DNA from: Liolophura sinensis | Taxonomy: Eukaryota > Mollusca > Polyplacophora > Chitonida > Chitonidae | Length of the DNA stretch: 64,000 bases | Reading direction: 5' to 3' | NCBI RefSeq assembly: GCF_032854445.1 | Contig: NC_088298.1 | Location: 11,583,504 to 11,647,503, forward strand | In this document: positions 57,851 through 59,363 of the stretch, in pieces | Numbering within the stretch: the stretch's first letter is position 1 | How the letters are laid out: the number at the start of each line of letters is the position of its first letter | Notes under the pieces: generated by a model | The model's input: only the letters and a program-made list of their open reading frames with translations | Told to the model about the DNA's origin: nothing | Databases searched by the model: none | Translations under genes and position numbers: made by a program

Positions 57851-58555
57851 AACCATGAAACTGCCAGCATCGTATAAGAGAAAACTTCTTGAGTACGCAG
57901 GAAACAGCAGTCAAATAAAACCGTAAACAGATGCTGCCTTATGGAATAACCCTTTAGATGGGGACAGCAAGACGAGTGAGAAAGAACAAATCTGTCTTTT
58001 GCTCAATCTTTAAATGACTACCATCACCAGTACCTTAACGGCTATGGCAATTTTGTGGCCAGCTAGACTAGGACAAGATGAATTGCAGTAGTCACCGAAG
58101 ATGTAAGAGACGATCATAATGATACTGATTGGGCACGGGTGCAATTACAGCTATAAAAGTAACTATTTAGTTGAAGCGAAGTAACACTAGTTATGTCTCC
58201 CCGAAGTTTCTTTACCCAAAACCATAATTTTATTGTGCAATATTCGTTCTGGTTATCAATCTATTTCTTCTTTCTGTCATTAGGATCTACTAGTGATCTT
58301 AACAGGACTCGTCGGCTGAGCGATTCCTCATCAAGTCTGGCTTCAGGAGTGGGGAGACCAGCTAGGAACATAAAGTCGCCGGCACCTTCCTCTAACAGGC
58401 CGAAGACTCCGAACTACATGAGTCCACGGTCGACTGCAGCCAGCCCAAGTCCAAGAACGAGCACTCCGAACAGGCCGAATACGCCGTCTAGTGGCAAAAC
58501 AGGACGAAGATCAAGGCCGACAACTCCTGTACAGCACCATTATGGCTGGAGGTGA
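5644..58555 (+). CDS. Spectraplakin (Shot/VAB-10/MACF1/dystonin family), 5'-partial, 49 exons
   Basis: A giant cytoskeletal linker expected to bridge actin, microtubules and adhesion sites. Joining exons 1-49 gives about 3,424 residues and a TGA stop at 58,553-58,555. Approximate residues: plakin-domain helices 1-225 and 295-440, SH3 fold 228-292, plakin repeats about 510-1225, spectrin repeats about 1243-3067, two EF-hands 3068-3159, GAS2 domain 3160-3241, basic Ser/Pro tail 3242-3424. Splice phases agree at every junction, and all introns are GT-AG except one GC-AG. Diagnostic strings include [14 protein letters not shown] (plakin SH3), repeated DPRSG/DPETG motifs (plakin repeats), DKDCDG (EF loop) and VMVRVGGGW (GAS2). 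The calponin-homology actin-binding domain is not present, so the true start is upstream. Exons 5, 6 and 7 contain single-base frame problems. About 17 spectrin repeats is fewer than in mammalian MACF1. Family assignment is very secure; orthology to one named paralogue cannot be decided, because invertebrates usually carry a single gene. Confidence 0.95.
5923..5967 (+). CDS. Spectraplakin exon 2 (small plakin-domain exon)
   Basis: 15 codons ([15 protein letters not shown]), phase 0-0, between tttttgcag and gtaagt. Helical and charged, it continues the helix of exon 1 in frame with exon 3. Identity rests on phase, splice sites and coiled-coil character. Confidence 0.75.
6314..6385 (+). CDS. 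Spectraplakin exon 3 (plakin-domain helix)
   Basis: 24 codons, phase 0-0, between gtttcag and gtgaga. It encodes [20 protein letters not shown], a helix continuing the plakin-domain spectrin repeat. A 5'-truncated SINE begins about 50 bp into the following intron. Confidence 0.75.
6433..6650 (+). mobile_element. SINE, 5'-truncated, in intron 3
   Basis: Starts at CACTGCGGTCGCCGTGAGTT, inside the tRNA-like head, and runs to the GTACGGCGTAAAACACCAAT tail with AAATAAAT repeats. Confidence 0.85.
6886..6996 (+). CDS. Spectraplakin exon 4 (plakin-domain helix)
   Basis: 37 codons, phase 0-0, between gttgtag and gtgagt. It encodes [20 protein letters not shown] and continues to SARIHR, a long amphipathic helix with a linker. 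It is followed by a 2.4 kb intron that holds a SINE and a 43 bp minisatellite. Confidence 0.8.
7633..7904 (+). mobile_element. Full-length SINE with target-site duplication
   Basis: Complete head (GGGGCCTCCGTGGCTCAGTC), core and tail ending AATC(A)n. Flanked by the 11 bp direct repeat CTTTGCTTACT at 7,620-7,630 and 7,905-7,915, direct evidence of retroposition. The tail is plain poly-A, unlike most copies. Confidence 0.92.
8252..9436. repeat. 43 bp minisatellite, about 27 copies
   Basis: Unit contains CATAGATTCATACGCTGAAT followed by GTTCTGCCTGTTGGTCTAGA. Copies are mostly 43 bp with point changes; the last few are more diverged. The final copy ends TTCTGCCTGTTGTTTAG, which is the exon 5 splice acceptor. 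Confidence 0.95.
9437..9533 (+). CDS. Spectraplakin exon 5 (plakin domain; one surplus base)
   Basis: Begins right after gtttag at the end of the minisatellite and ends at gtaaac. The entering frame reads [17 protein letters not shown], matching the Trp-rich helix of plakin domains. The conserved continuation [10 protein letters not shown] (plakin NAA.YHQFF motif) is only in the +1 frame. The length of 97 nt is one more than a multiple of 3, although both ends should be phase 0. One extra base probably sits between about 9,475 and 9,505. The sequence shows the shift; an assembly error or a real lesion cannot be separated here. Confidence 0.75.
10003..10124 (+). CDS. Spectraplakin exon 6 (plakin domain; one base short)
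   Basis: Between ttgatag and gtaagt. The first part reads [16 protein letters not shown] in the frame that continues YHQ of exon 5. The second part reads [14 protein letters not shown] and then TLIRLIK in a frame shifted by one missing base near 10,040-10,060. The length of 122 nt is one short of phase 0-0. Because exon 5 has one surplus base, exons 5 and 6 together (219 nt) stay open, with about 40 garbled residues between the two shifts. Confidence 0.75.
10514..10659 (+). CDS. Spectraplakin exon 7 (end of plakin repeat helix, start of SH3; one base short)
   Basis: Between ctcccag and a GC donor (gcaagt at 10,660). It encodes [20 protein letters not shown] and then IYPIHKRRD, followed in another frame by [11 protein letters not shown], the first strand of the plakin SH3 fold (consensus ALxDY). 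A base is missing near 10,620-10,627; as written the entering frame hits TAG at 10,637-10,639. The length of 146 nt is one short of a multiple of 3. Confidence 0.8.
10841..10903 (+). CDS. Spectraplakin exon 8 (SH3 core)
   Basis: 21 codons, phase 0-0, between ttttttacag and gtaagt. [21 protein letters not shown] matches the middle strands of the plakin-type SH3, ending with the Trp of the conserved W.V motif. Confidence 0.88.
11075..11420. repeat. 87 bp tandem repeat, four copies, in intron 8
   Basis: CATCTGGTTAAAGATACGTT recurs at intervals of 87, 88 and 87 bp (11,112; 11,199; 11,287; 11,374). The array ends about 40 bp before the exon 9 acceptor. Confidence 0.92.
11462..11553 (+). CDS. Spectraplakin exon 9 (SH3 end)
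   Basis: Phase 0 in, phase 2 out, between tttcacag and gttagg. [20 protein letters not shown] followed by PDGEAVNNS is the signature end of the plakin SH3 (EA.VPS..F.IPPP in family members). It follows an intron with four 87 bp tandem repeats. Confidence 0.92.
11900..12005 (+). CDS. Spectraplakin exon 10 (plakin-domain spectrin repeat)
   Basis: Completes the split codon of exon 9, phase 0 out, between tttctttag and gtgagc. It encodes [20 protein letters not shown] and ends FMDEREAKE, the helix that follows the SH3 in plakins. Confidence 0.85.
12006..13100 (+). other. Intron 10
   Basis: A weak, old SINE 3'-end-like stretch at about 12,105-12,237 (ggtttcctcc..., AATAAA-rich end). The rest, to 13,100, shows nothing recognisable. 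Confidence 0.5.
13101..13263 (+). CDS. Spectraplakin exon 11 (plakin domain)
   Basis: Phase 0 in, phase 1 out, between ttattgcag and gtaagt. It begins [17 protein letters not shown] and has an acidic Ser/Asp/Glu stretch ([11 protein letters not shown]) before [10 protein letters not shown]. Confidence 0.82.
13690..13866 (+). mobile_element. SINE, 3'-truncated, in intron 11
   Basis: Starts AGGGCCTCCGTCGCTCCGTT and ends abruptly at CCTCCCACCATAATGG, lacking the conserved tail. Confidence 0.82.
13939..14003 (+). CDS. Spectraplakin exon 12 (plakin domain)
   Basis: Starts with two bases completing a Lys codon, phase 0 out, between ccctgcag and gtaaga. It encodes [21 protein letters not shown] degenerate microrepeat of about 20 bp follows in the intron. 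Confidence 0.8.
14025..14128. repeat. Degenerate 20-22 bp tandem repeat in intron 12
   Basis: Five copies of TTACACCATACTGTTGTTG-like units beginning 22 bp after the exon 12 donor. Confidence 0.85.
14435..14544 (+). CDS. Spectraplakin exon 13 (end of plakin domain)
   Basis: Phase 0 in, phase 2 out, between ccccag and gtaatg. It encodes [20 protein letters not shown], then [11 protein letters not shown]. The phase-2 exit joins the large plakin-repeat exon and cannot splice in frame to exon 15. Confidence 0.82.
15127..17530 (+). CDS. Spectraplakin exon 14: plakin-repeat domain
   Basis: A single 2,404 nt exon (one base completing the exon 13 Arg codon, then 801 codons) with no internal stop, between cacacag and gtgtgt. 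About 70 residues of charged linker precede a long series of plakin repeats (about 38 residues each). Clear units begin [59 protein letters not shown] and [16 protein letters not shown]; later units are more diverged. Plakin repeats bind intermediate filaments or junctional partners in vertebrate plakins; in invertebrate spectraplakins (Shot, VAB-10A) they serve junctional isoforms. Reading through the donor gives 21 more codons and a stop at 17,594-17,596, so an alternative terminal exon is possible. Confidence 0.95.
17655..17750 (+). mobile_element. Old SINE 3' fragment in intron 14
   Basis: Contains TTTTTAGTACGGCGTTAAAG and AATCAATCCATC, a diverged version of the SINE tail. Confidence 0.4.
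17874..18038 (+). CDS. Spectraplakin exon 15 (spectrin repeat)
   Basis: 55 codons, phase 0-0, between atttttag and gtaaat. It encodes [20 protein letters not shown], ending [10 protein letters not shown]: helix B/C of the first rod repeat after the plakin repeats. Confidence 0.88.
18541..18749 (+). mobile_element. SINE with internal deletion, in intron 15
   Basis: Head GGTCTCCGTGACTCAGTCGG is joined directly to CTCTCACCAATGC, losing about 30 bp between the A box region and the middle of the head; core and tail are intact. Confidence 0.85.
18909..19082 (+). CDS. Spectraplakin exon 16 (spectrin repeat)
   Basis: 58 codons, phase 0-0, between attcag and gtacgg. It contains [18 protein letters not shown], with the conserved helix A Trp of a spectrin repeat. 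Confidence 0.9.
19083..20603 (+). other. Introns 16 and 17 (interrupted by exon 17)
   Basis: AT-rich sequence; nothing recognisable apart from short palindromic ctgttaattttaacag near 20,277, which may be part of an unidentified small element. Confidence 0.5.
19694..19777 (+). CDS. Spectraplakin exon 17 (spectrin repeat)
   Basis: 28 codons, phase 0-0, between attttcag and gtaaga. [20 protein letters not shown] is helix B of the repeat begun in exon 16. Confidence 0.85.
20604..21725 (+). CDS. Spectraplakin exon 18 (about three spectrin repeats)
   Basis: Second largest exon: 374 codons, phase 0-0, between gctgcag and gtaagt. A continuous coiled-coil rod from [17 protein letters not shown] to [16 protein letters not shown]. 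Trp-containing helices are seen at [13 protein letters not shown] and [12 protein letters not shown]. No internal introns, unlike the small exons around it. Confidence 0.93.
21843..22036 (-). mobile_element. Two antisense SINE 3' fragments in intron 18
   Basis: Two reversed copies of the tail: one over about 21,864-21,950 (ATTTCACTTATACGACGGCG) and one over 21,962-22,036 (TTTTACGCCGAACTCAAGAA). Probably two independent truncated insertions. Confidence 0.7.
22198..22317 (+). CDS. Spectraplakin exon 19 (spectrin repeat)
   Basis: 40 codons, phase 0-0, between cacttcag and gtaagt. [20 protein letters not shown], then AVQLRDHH, the H-rich end of helix A/B typical of rod repeats. Confidence 0.88.
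22613..22738. mobile_element. MITE-like palindromic element in intron 19
   Basis: Left end GCCCGTTTCACAAAGCTGTC and right end GACTGCTTCGTGAAACAGGC are imperfect inverted repeats, with an inner palindrome TTTCGCCAGGCGAAAG at 22,697-22,712. No coding capacity. Confidence 0.65.
22739..23287 (+). other. Remainder of intron 19
   Basis: Nothing recognisable; several TGACGTCA-like sites around 22,930-22,975 are noted without functional claim. Confidence 0.5.
23288..23614 (+). CDS. Spectraplakin exon 20 (spectrin repeats)
   Basis: 109 codons, phase 0-0, between tttgcag and gtgagt. It starts [16 protein letters not shown] and includes [17 protein letters not shown], a canonical helix A with Trp. Confidence 0.93.
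23615..24200 (+). other. Intron 20
   Basis: No repeat or gene recognised. Confidence 0.5.
24201..24410 (+). CDS. Spectraplakin exon 21 (spectrin repeat)
   Basis: 70 codons, phase 0-0, between gtgtag and gtaagg. It starts [20 protein letters not shown] and ends [17 protein letters not shown]. Confidence 0.9.
24769..25034 (+). mobile_element. Full-length SINE in intron 21
   Basis: Head GGGGCCTCCGTGGCTCAGTT through tail GTACGACGTAAAACATCGAT and AAATGAATAAAT. No clear target-site duplication seen, so it is older than the copies at 7,633, 57,581 and 61,362. The rest of the intron (25,035-25,590) shows nothing. Confidence 0.9.
25591..25710 (+). CDS. Spectraplakin exon 22 (spectrin repeat)
   Basis: 40 codons, phase 0-0, between aatttcag and gtgggt. 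[20 protein letters not shown], then [15 protein letters not shown]. Confidence 0.88.
25985..26084 (+). CDS. Spectraplakin exon 23 (spectrin repeat)
   Basis: Phase 0 in, phase 1 out, between tgcgcag and gtaagt. [20 protein letters not shown] and an acidic end DQENDEDMD. Confidence 0.85.
26085..26838 (+). other. Intron 23 with duplicated 3' splice region
   Basis: Contains a poly-A run at 26,618-26,639 and a diverged duplication (about 128 bp offset) of the region ending CATTGTAGTTGAGGACA, so a decoy acceptor sits at 26,710 ahead of the real one at 26,838. Confidence 0.65.
26839..27071 (+). CDS. Spectraplakin exon 24 (spectrin repeat)
   Basis: Two bases complete a Phe codon, then 77 codons, phase 0 out, between cattgtag and gtaact. 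[20 protein letters not shown] to VLEQMKELE. Its acceptor and first bases have a diverged tandem copy about 128 bp upstream. Confidence 0.9.
27408..27632 (+). CDS. Spectraplakin exon 25 (spectrin repeat)
   Basis: 75 codons, phase 0-0, between aacgcag and gtaatt. [20 protein letters not shown], then RGEEL-like charged helix ending [13 protein letters not shown] 3' end begins about 12 bp after the donor. Confidence 0.9.
27645..27735 (+). mobile_element. SINE 3' fragment in intron 25
   Basis: CCATAATCCTGGCTGCAGTC, GTGAAATATTCTTCAGTA and (AAAT)n tail, starting 12 bp after the exon 25 donor. Confidence 0.75.
27883..27928. repeat. Two 23 bp direct repeats before exon 26
   Basis: Two perfect copies of a unit starting TTTGGTATACATGTACCTCG; a third partial TTTGG runs into the acceptor TTTCAG at 27,939. 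Confidence 0.95.
27940..28041 (+). CDS. Spectraplakin exon 26 (spectrin repeat)
   Basis: 34 codons, phase 0-0, between ggtttcag and gtcggt. [20 protein letters not shown] with the helix A Trp. Two 23 bp direct repeats lie immediately 5' of the acceptor. Confidence 0.86.
28354..28521 (+). CDS. Spectraplakin exon 27 (spectrin repeat)
   Basis: 56 codons, phase 0-0, between atttgcag and gtaagt. [20 protein letters not shown], then [15 protein letters not shown], the classic helix C RW.L motif. Confidence 0.92.
28799..28954 (+). CDS. Spectraplakin exon 28 (spectrin repeat)
   Basis: 52 codons, phase 0-0, between tatatag and gttagt. [20 protein letters not shown] to [11 protein letters not shown]. 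Confidence 0.87.
29329..29523 (+). CDS. Spectraplakin exon 29 (spectrin repeat)
   Basis: 65 codons, phase 0-0, between atttcag and gtaagt. [20 protein letters not shown] to [10 protein letters not shown] diverged SINE starts about 20 bp into the next intron. Confidence 0.9.
29545..29802 (+). mobile_element. Diverged SINE in intron 29
   Basis: Diverged head (GCCTCCGCAGCCCC... TTGACCCAGGAGCCCATCAC), recognisable core (TGTGGATTGTCGTGGGTTTC) and tail with AAATAAATTAAT. It begins about 20 bp after the exon 29 donor. A G-rich run (GGGGGTGGGGGTGGGGGGTG) at about 30,028 follows; otherwise nothing to 30,397. Confidence 0.8.
30398..30526 (+). CDS. Spectraplakin exon 30 (spectrin repeat)
   Basis: 43 codons, phase 0-0, between cattcag and gtaaca. 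[20 protein letters not shown] with the helix A Trp; ends KRQSDAFK. Confidence 0.9.
30567..30786 (+). mobile_element. Diverged SINE in intron 30
   Basis: GGCCTCGGTGGCTTAGTTGT, GGAGCCTCTTGCC, ACCTGCCAGTGGTCGTGGGT and GTATAAATGAAATATTCTGG, an old copy without an AAATAAAT tail. Confidence 0.75.
30787..32151 (+). other. Intron 30, middle part
   Basis: Open frames here have no splice or family support. Nothing recognised apart from a TTAGT microrepeat near 31,542. Confidence 0.45.
32152..32386 (-). mobile_element. Internally deleted mariner/Tc1-like DNA transposon (MITE)
   Basis: 235 bp element with inverted ends CAGAGTGTCCTAGAAGTCGC and, at the other end, GCACGACTTCTGGGACACCC plus TG, flanked by TA on both sides (32,150-32,151 and 32,387-32,388), the target duplication of the Tc1/mariner class. 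Inside, on the minus strand from an ATG at 32,284, it encodes [20 protein letters not shown] and [10 protein letters not shown], resembling the N-terminal helix-turn-helix of mariner-type transposases. The frame then runs straight into the terminal repeat, so the catalytic part is deleted. Confidence 0.75.
32672..32842 (+). CDS. Spectraplakin exon 31 (spectrin repeat)
   Basis: 57 codons, phase 0-0, between ccaaacag and gtgagg. [20 protein letters not shown], then [19 protein letters not shown] (helix C RW motif). Confidence 0.92.
33120..33275 (+). CDS. Spectraplakin exon 32 (spectrin repeat)
   Basis: 52 codons, phase 0-0, between ccttcag and gtaaga. [20 protein letters not shown], then [13 protein letters not shown]. 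Confidence 0.91.
33666..33872 (+). CDS. Spectraplakin exon 33 (spectrin repeat)
   Basis: 69 codons, phase 0-0, between ttcacag and gtaaac. [20 protein letters not shown], then [19 protein letters not shown]. Confidence 0.91.
34013..34310 (+). mobile_element. Old SINE-like element, second family, in intron 33
   Basis: B-box-like GGGTTCAATCCCGAGTTTGG and CAAGGCATTTGTGAATTTGT resemble the element at 44,411 (GGGTTCAAAACTCGGCCTTGG...TTTGTAGACTCG). Borders uncertain. Confidence 0.4.
34353..34472 (+). CDS. Spectraplakin exon 34 (spectrin repeat)
   Basis: 40 codons, phase 0-0, between ctcttcag and gtaaag. [20 protein letters not shown] to NQDMDEIK. The spacing from the helix A Trp to the next Phe (exon 35) is 32 residues, the same as in exons 36-37, so no microexon needs to be missing in the 5.5 kb intron that follows. 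Confidence 0.9.
34738..34925 (+). mobile_element. SINE, 5'-truncated, in intron 34
   Basis: Starts GGCCTCTCACCAATGCGATC, has a deletion in the mid-head, and ends CTCCAATCAAATAAGTAG. Confidence 0.82.
34926..39277 (+). other. Intron 34, main body
   Basis: Long AT-rich stretch. A C-rich/CA microsatellite is at 38,161-38,215. No exon could be supported; a candidate microexon at 36,728 was considered and rejected. Confidence 0.5.
39860..39880 (+). CDS. Candidate micro first exon upstream of exon 35
   Basis: ATG with A at -3 and G at +4 opens MVCPKCG and ends at a strong donor GGT|gtgagt in phase 0, which matches the phase-0 entry of exon 35 after a 123 bp intron. It lies at the 3' end of the upstream half of the E-box cluster. 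Could easily be chance. Confidence 0.2.
40004..40176 (+). CDS. Spectraplakin exon 35 (spectrin repeat)
   Basis: Phase 0 in, phase 2 out, between atttgtag and gtaagt. [20 protein letters not shown], then [14 protein letters not shown]. An isolated exon between introns of 5.5 and 8.6 kb. Confidence 0.9.
40499..40542. repeat. (TA)n microsatellite
   Basis: About 21 uninterrupted TA units in intron 35. Confidence 0.97.
42637..42826. repeat. 15/30 bp minisatellite, about 13 half-units
   Basis: Alternating ATGGCATTCATCAGC and ATGGCATTCAACACA units, 15 bp each. Because the unit is a multiple of three, frames stay open in three registers (two plus, one minus), which produces long repetitive pseudo-ORFs. 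Confidence 0.93.
44411..44669 (+). mobile_element. tRNA-derived SINE, second family
   Basis: A-box-like GTGGCTAAGACGCTTGC, B-box-like GGGTTCAAAACTCGG, then CTCCAGCAGTATTATTTGAT and the tail CATGGCGTTAAACAACAATC with AAATAAATAAAT. The tail resembles the main family; the head differs. Confidence 0.75.
45445..45650 (-). mobile_element. Antisense SINE, diverged
   Basis: On the minus strand: B-box-like AAGTTCGAATCCAGCG, GGTTTCCTCTACCATTACAT and TAAGTGAAATATTTC, matching the SINE core and 3' end. Confidence 0.65.
47901..47977 (+). CDS. Candidate alternative first exon of a short spectraplakin isoform
   Basis: ATG in a strong context (A at -3, G at +4) opens 25 codons plus two bases, [20 protein letters not shown] followed by LSWIQ, ending at a GT donor (AAG|gtaccg). 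The phase-2 exit fits exon 36, which begins with one codon-completing base. The resulting protein would be about four spectrin repeats, the EF-hands, GAS2 and the tail. Spectraplakin genes are known for internal promoters, but this exon is inferred from start context, donor and phase alone. The donor is not a strong match. Confidence 0.35.
48754..48913 (+). CDS. Spectraplakin exon 36 (spectrin repeat)
   Basis: One base completes a Ser codon, then 53 codons, phase 0 out, between cttacag and gtaaga. [20 protein letters not shown], then [20 protein letters not shown]; this aligns with the C-terminal rod of MACF1. Confidence 0.94.
49069..49230 (+). CDS. Spectraplakin exon 37 (spectrin repeat)
   Basis: 54 codons, phase 0-0, between ttttag and gtaagt. 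[20 protein letters not shown], then [19 protein letters not shown]. Confidence 0.93.
49300..49396 (+). mobile_element. SINE 3' fragment in intron 37
   Basis: GACACTCTGGTCTGTTCAAC..., AGTGAAAATATTTTAAGAAT and CAAAATCAAATAAATACA; an old tail copy. Confidence 0.5.
49495..49620 (+). CDS. Spectraplakin exon 38 (spectrin repeat)
   Basis: 42 codons, phase 0-0, between ccttcag and gtaagg. [20 protein letters not shown] to IIQLIERHE; the helix A Trp is replaced (MREFL). Confidence 0.92.
50136..50279 (+). CDS. Spectraplakin exon 39 (spectrin repeat)
   Basis: 48 codons, phase 0-0, between ttttag and gtagga. [20 protein letters not shown], then [20 protein letters not shown]; the CHP motif is shared with the last rod repeats of MACF1 and dystonin. 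Confidence 0.94.
50612..50800 (+). CDS. Spectraplakin exon 40 (spectrin repeat)
   Basis: 63 codons, phase 0-0, between tttcccag and gtaagt. [20 protein letters not shown], then [16 protein letters not shown]; collinear with the last MACF1 rod repeats. Confidence 0.95.
50801..51724 (+). other. Intron 40
   Basis: Holds a diverged SINE 3' end at about 51,566-51,648 (GTGAACAATTCCTGAGTACA, AACCAAATAAATAAT). Otherwise nothing recognised. Confidence 0.5.
51725..51828 (+). CDS. Spectraplakin exon 41 (spectrin repeat/linker)
   Basis: Phase 0 in, phase 2 out, between ccactag and gtgaga. [20 protein letters not shown], ending GRNYG; corresponds to the linker before the final helix in family members. 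Confidence 0.92.
52116..52248 (+). CDS. Spectraplakin exon 42 (last rod helix)
   Basis: One base completes a Ser codon, then 44 codons, phase 0 out, between ctttcag and gtaaat. [20 protein letters not shown], then [14 protein letters not shown], the conserved NPRV..L..KW..VW motif before the EF-hands. Confidence 0.95.
52558..52720 (+). CDS. Spectraplakin exon 43 (EF-hand 1)
   Basis: Phase 0 in, phase 1 out, between caaacag and gtaagt. [20 protein letters not shown] leads into [18 protein letters not shown], a complete Ca2+-binding loop ([12 protein letters not shown]) with acidic residues at positions 1, 3, 5 and 12. Confidence 0.96.
53027..53139 (+). CDS. Spectraplakin exon 44 (EF-hand 2)
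   Basis: Completes a Lys codon, phase 0 out, between cctttcag and gtaagt. [20 protein letters not shown] holds the second loop [12 protein letters not shown]; Thr at loop position 5 is permitted, so Ca2+ binding is plausible. Confidence 0.96.
53153..53205 (-). mobile_element. Antisense SINE 3' fragment in intron 44
   Basis: TTTTACGCCAAACTTCGCTT...ATTATTATGGTTGGAGG is the reverse of the SINE tail, 14 bp after the exon 44 donor. Confidence 0.6.
53633..53764 (+). CDS. Spectraplakin exon 45 (GAS2 domain, first part)
   Basis: 44 codons, phase 0-0, between atttcag and gtgagt. A basic linker ([10 protein letters not shown]), then [19 protein letters not shown], containing the paired Cys motif CQC, and KIDQGKYK. 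The GAS2 domain binds microtubules. Confidence 0.96.
53957..54071 (+). CDS. Spectraplakin exon 46 (GAS2 domain, second part)
   Basis: Phase 0 in, phase 1 out, between ttactaag and gtgagt. [20 protein letters not shown], then [18 protein letters not shown]: the hallmark end of the GAS2 fold. Confidence 0.97.
54072..55609 (+). other. Intron 46
   Basis: Contains a perfect 44 bp tandem duplication at 55,053-55,140 (unit starts GATAAAAGAAACATATCGTT). Otherwise nothing recognised; a short AAATAAATGAATAAA stretch near 55,560 may be an old SINE tail. Confidence 0.55.
55610..55780 (+). CDS. Spectraplakin exon 47 (C-terminal tail)
   Basis: Phase 1 in, phase 1 out, between atgaatag and gtatta. [20 protein letters not shown] matches the AKGRTN..LR motif right after GAS2 in MACF1 and Shot; the rest is Ser/Arg/Pro-rich and disordered. 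Confidence 0.95.
55781..57200 (+). other. Intron 47
   Basis: Holds a TA-rich run at 56,163-56,188, a degenerate 20 bp repeat (TTGCTGTTTTATTGTTATC-like) at about 56,400-56,540, and a SINE 3' scrap at about 57,001-57,060 (CGTCGTATAAGTGAAA). Confidence 0.55.
57201..57308 (+). CDS. Spectraplakin exon 48 (C-terminal tail)
   Basis: Phase 1 in, phase 1 out, between cttctcag and gtaagt. [20 protein letters not shown], ending STPRRKTEF. 108 nt and symmetric phase, so it could be skipped without breaking the frame. Confidence 0.88.
57581..57847 (+). mobile_element. Young SINE with 12 bp target-site duplication
   Basis: Starts GTCGGTTAGCGCGCTAGCGC (first about 18 bp of the head missing), intact core and tail, then a poly-A of more than 30. 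Flanked by TCCAACCATGAA at 57,569-57,580 and 57,848-57,859. It sits next to an older SINE 3' scrap at 57,861-57,917. Confidence 0.95.
58284..58555 (+). CDS. Spectraplakin exon 49 (C-terminal tail and stop)
   Basis: Phase 1 in, between gtcattag and the TGA at 58,553-58,555. A basic Ser/Pro/Thr-rich disordered tail with repeated [12 protein letters not shown] and RPTTPV motifs, ending HHYGWR. Such tails bind microtubules in the family. No canonical S-x-I-P EB1-binding motif is seen. Confidence 0.93.
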
Positions 58556-58715
58556 TAGCTCACGGCTGTGTTCATAGACATCTTCAGAAGTGTTCCTTCC
58601 GCGGGATTTTTTAATTAGGTGAACATGTACAAATTTTGCTTTCAGGGCTTGTGAGAATTCATATGATGTGTGGATGTTACCCAAAGGAATAAAAAACTGT
58701 GAAAATGTTGAAGTG
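58556..58715 (+). other. 3' untranslated region with polyadenylation signal
   Basis: From the stop codon to shortly after the first AATAAA at 58,688-58,693. The end point is inferred from the usual 10-30 nt spacing; later signals could extend the transcript. Confidence 0.55.
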
Positions 58716-59220
58716 TGGAAACCCTGCGGTTCAGTAAGTCACGCTGAATTTATTAAGGTGTAAATCACAGTGTAAAGCGAAACAGCACGATCGGTTCTTC
58801 TGTTATTGAAACTTTCCATGTGATTACCAATGTTAAGGAATCCCTTTTGTCCAAGAGAGTTTTCTATTTTTGTATGATTACCCATATAACATTCCTATGA
58901 AATAAGTGTATTTTTACGTATATTAATGTCTTAAATAACAAAAACACTGACACAAAATACGGAATTCGCTTTTTAACGCCGTTAAACTCTCGCCTATTTC
59001 TGTGTTTAGTTAGTGCTTATGGCTACGATACGAATATTGTATTCTTCTAAAATATGCTTTCGGTAATTTTATAATCACACATATCTATGAATACATTCCA
59101 GCGCGCCAGAAGTAAAATCGTCGGAAAATGTCCTTTTGGCATTCATAAAAAGGCGTTTCCAGCATGTCCTTTAACTGCTTATTTTATACCGTGCAACATG
59201 TATGTATACTACAAACAATG
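58716..59220. other. Intergenic sequence
   Basis: AT-rich, nothing recognised. Confidence 0.5.
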
Positions 59221-59363
59221 CGGGTCTGCCAGCAACATGCGGATGGTCGTGGGTTTCCCCCTGGGCTCTGCCGGGTTTCCTTCCACCATAATGCTGGCCG
59301 CCGTCGTGTGAGTGAAATATTCTTAAGATGGCGTAATAAACCAATCAAATAAATAAATAAATA
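59221..59363 (+). mobile_element. SINE, 5'-truncated
   Basis: Starts TGCGGGTCTGCCAGCAACAT; core and AAATAAATAAAT tail intact. Confidence 0.85.
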
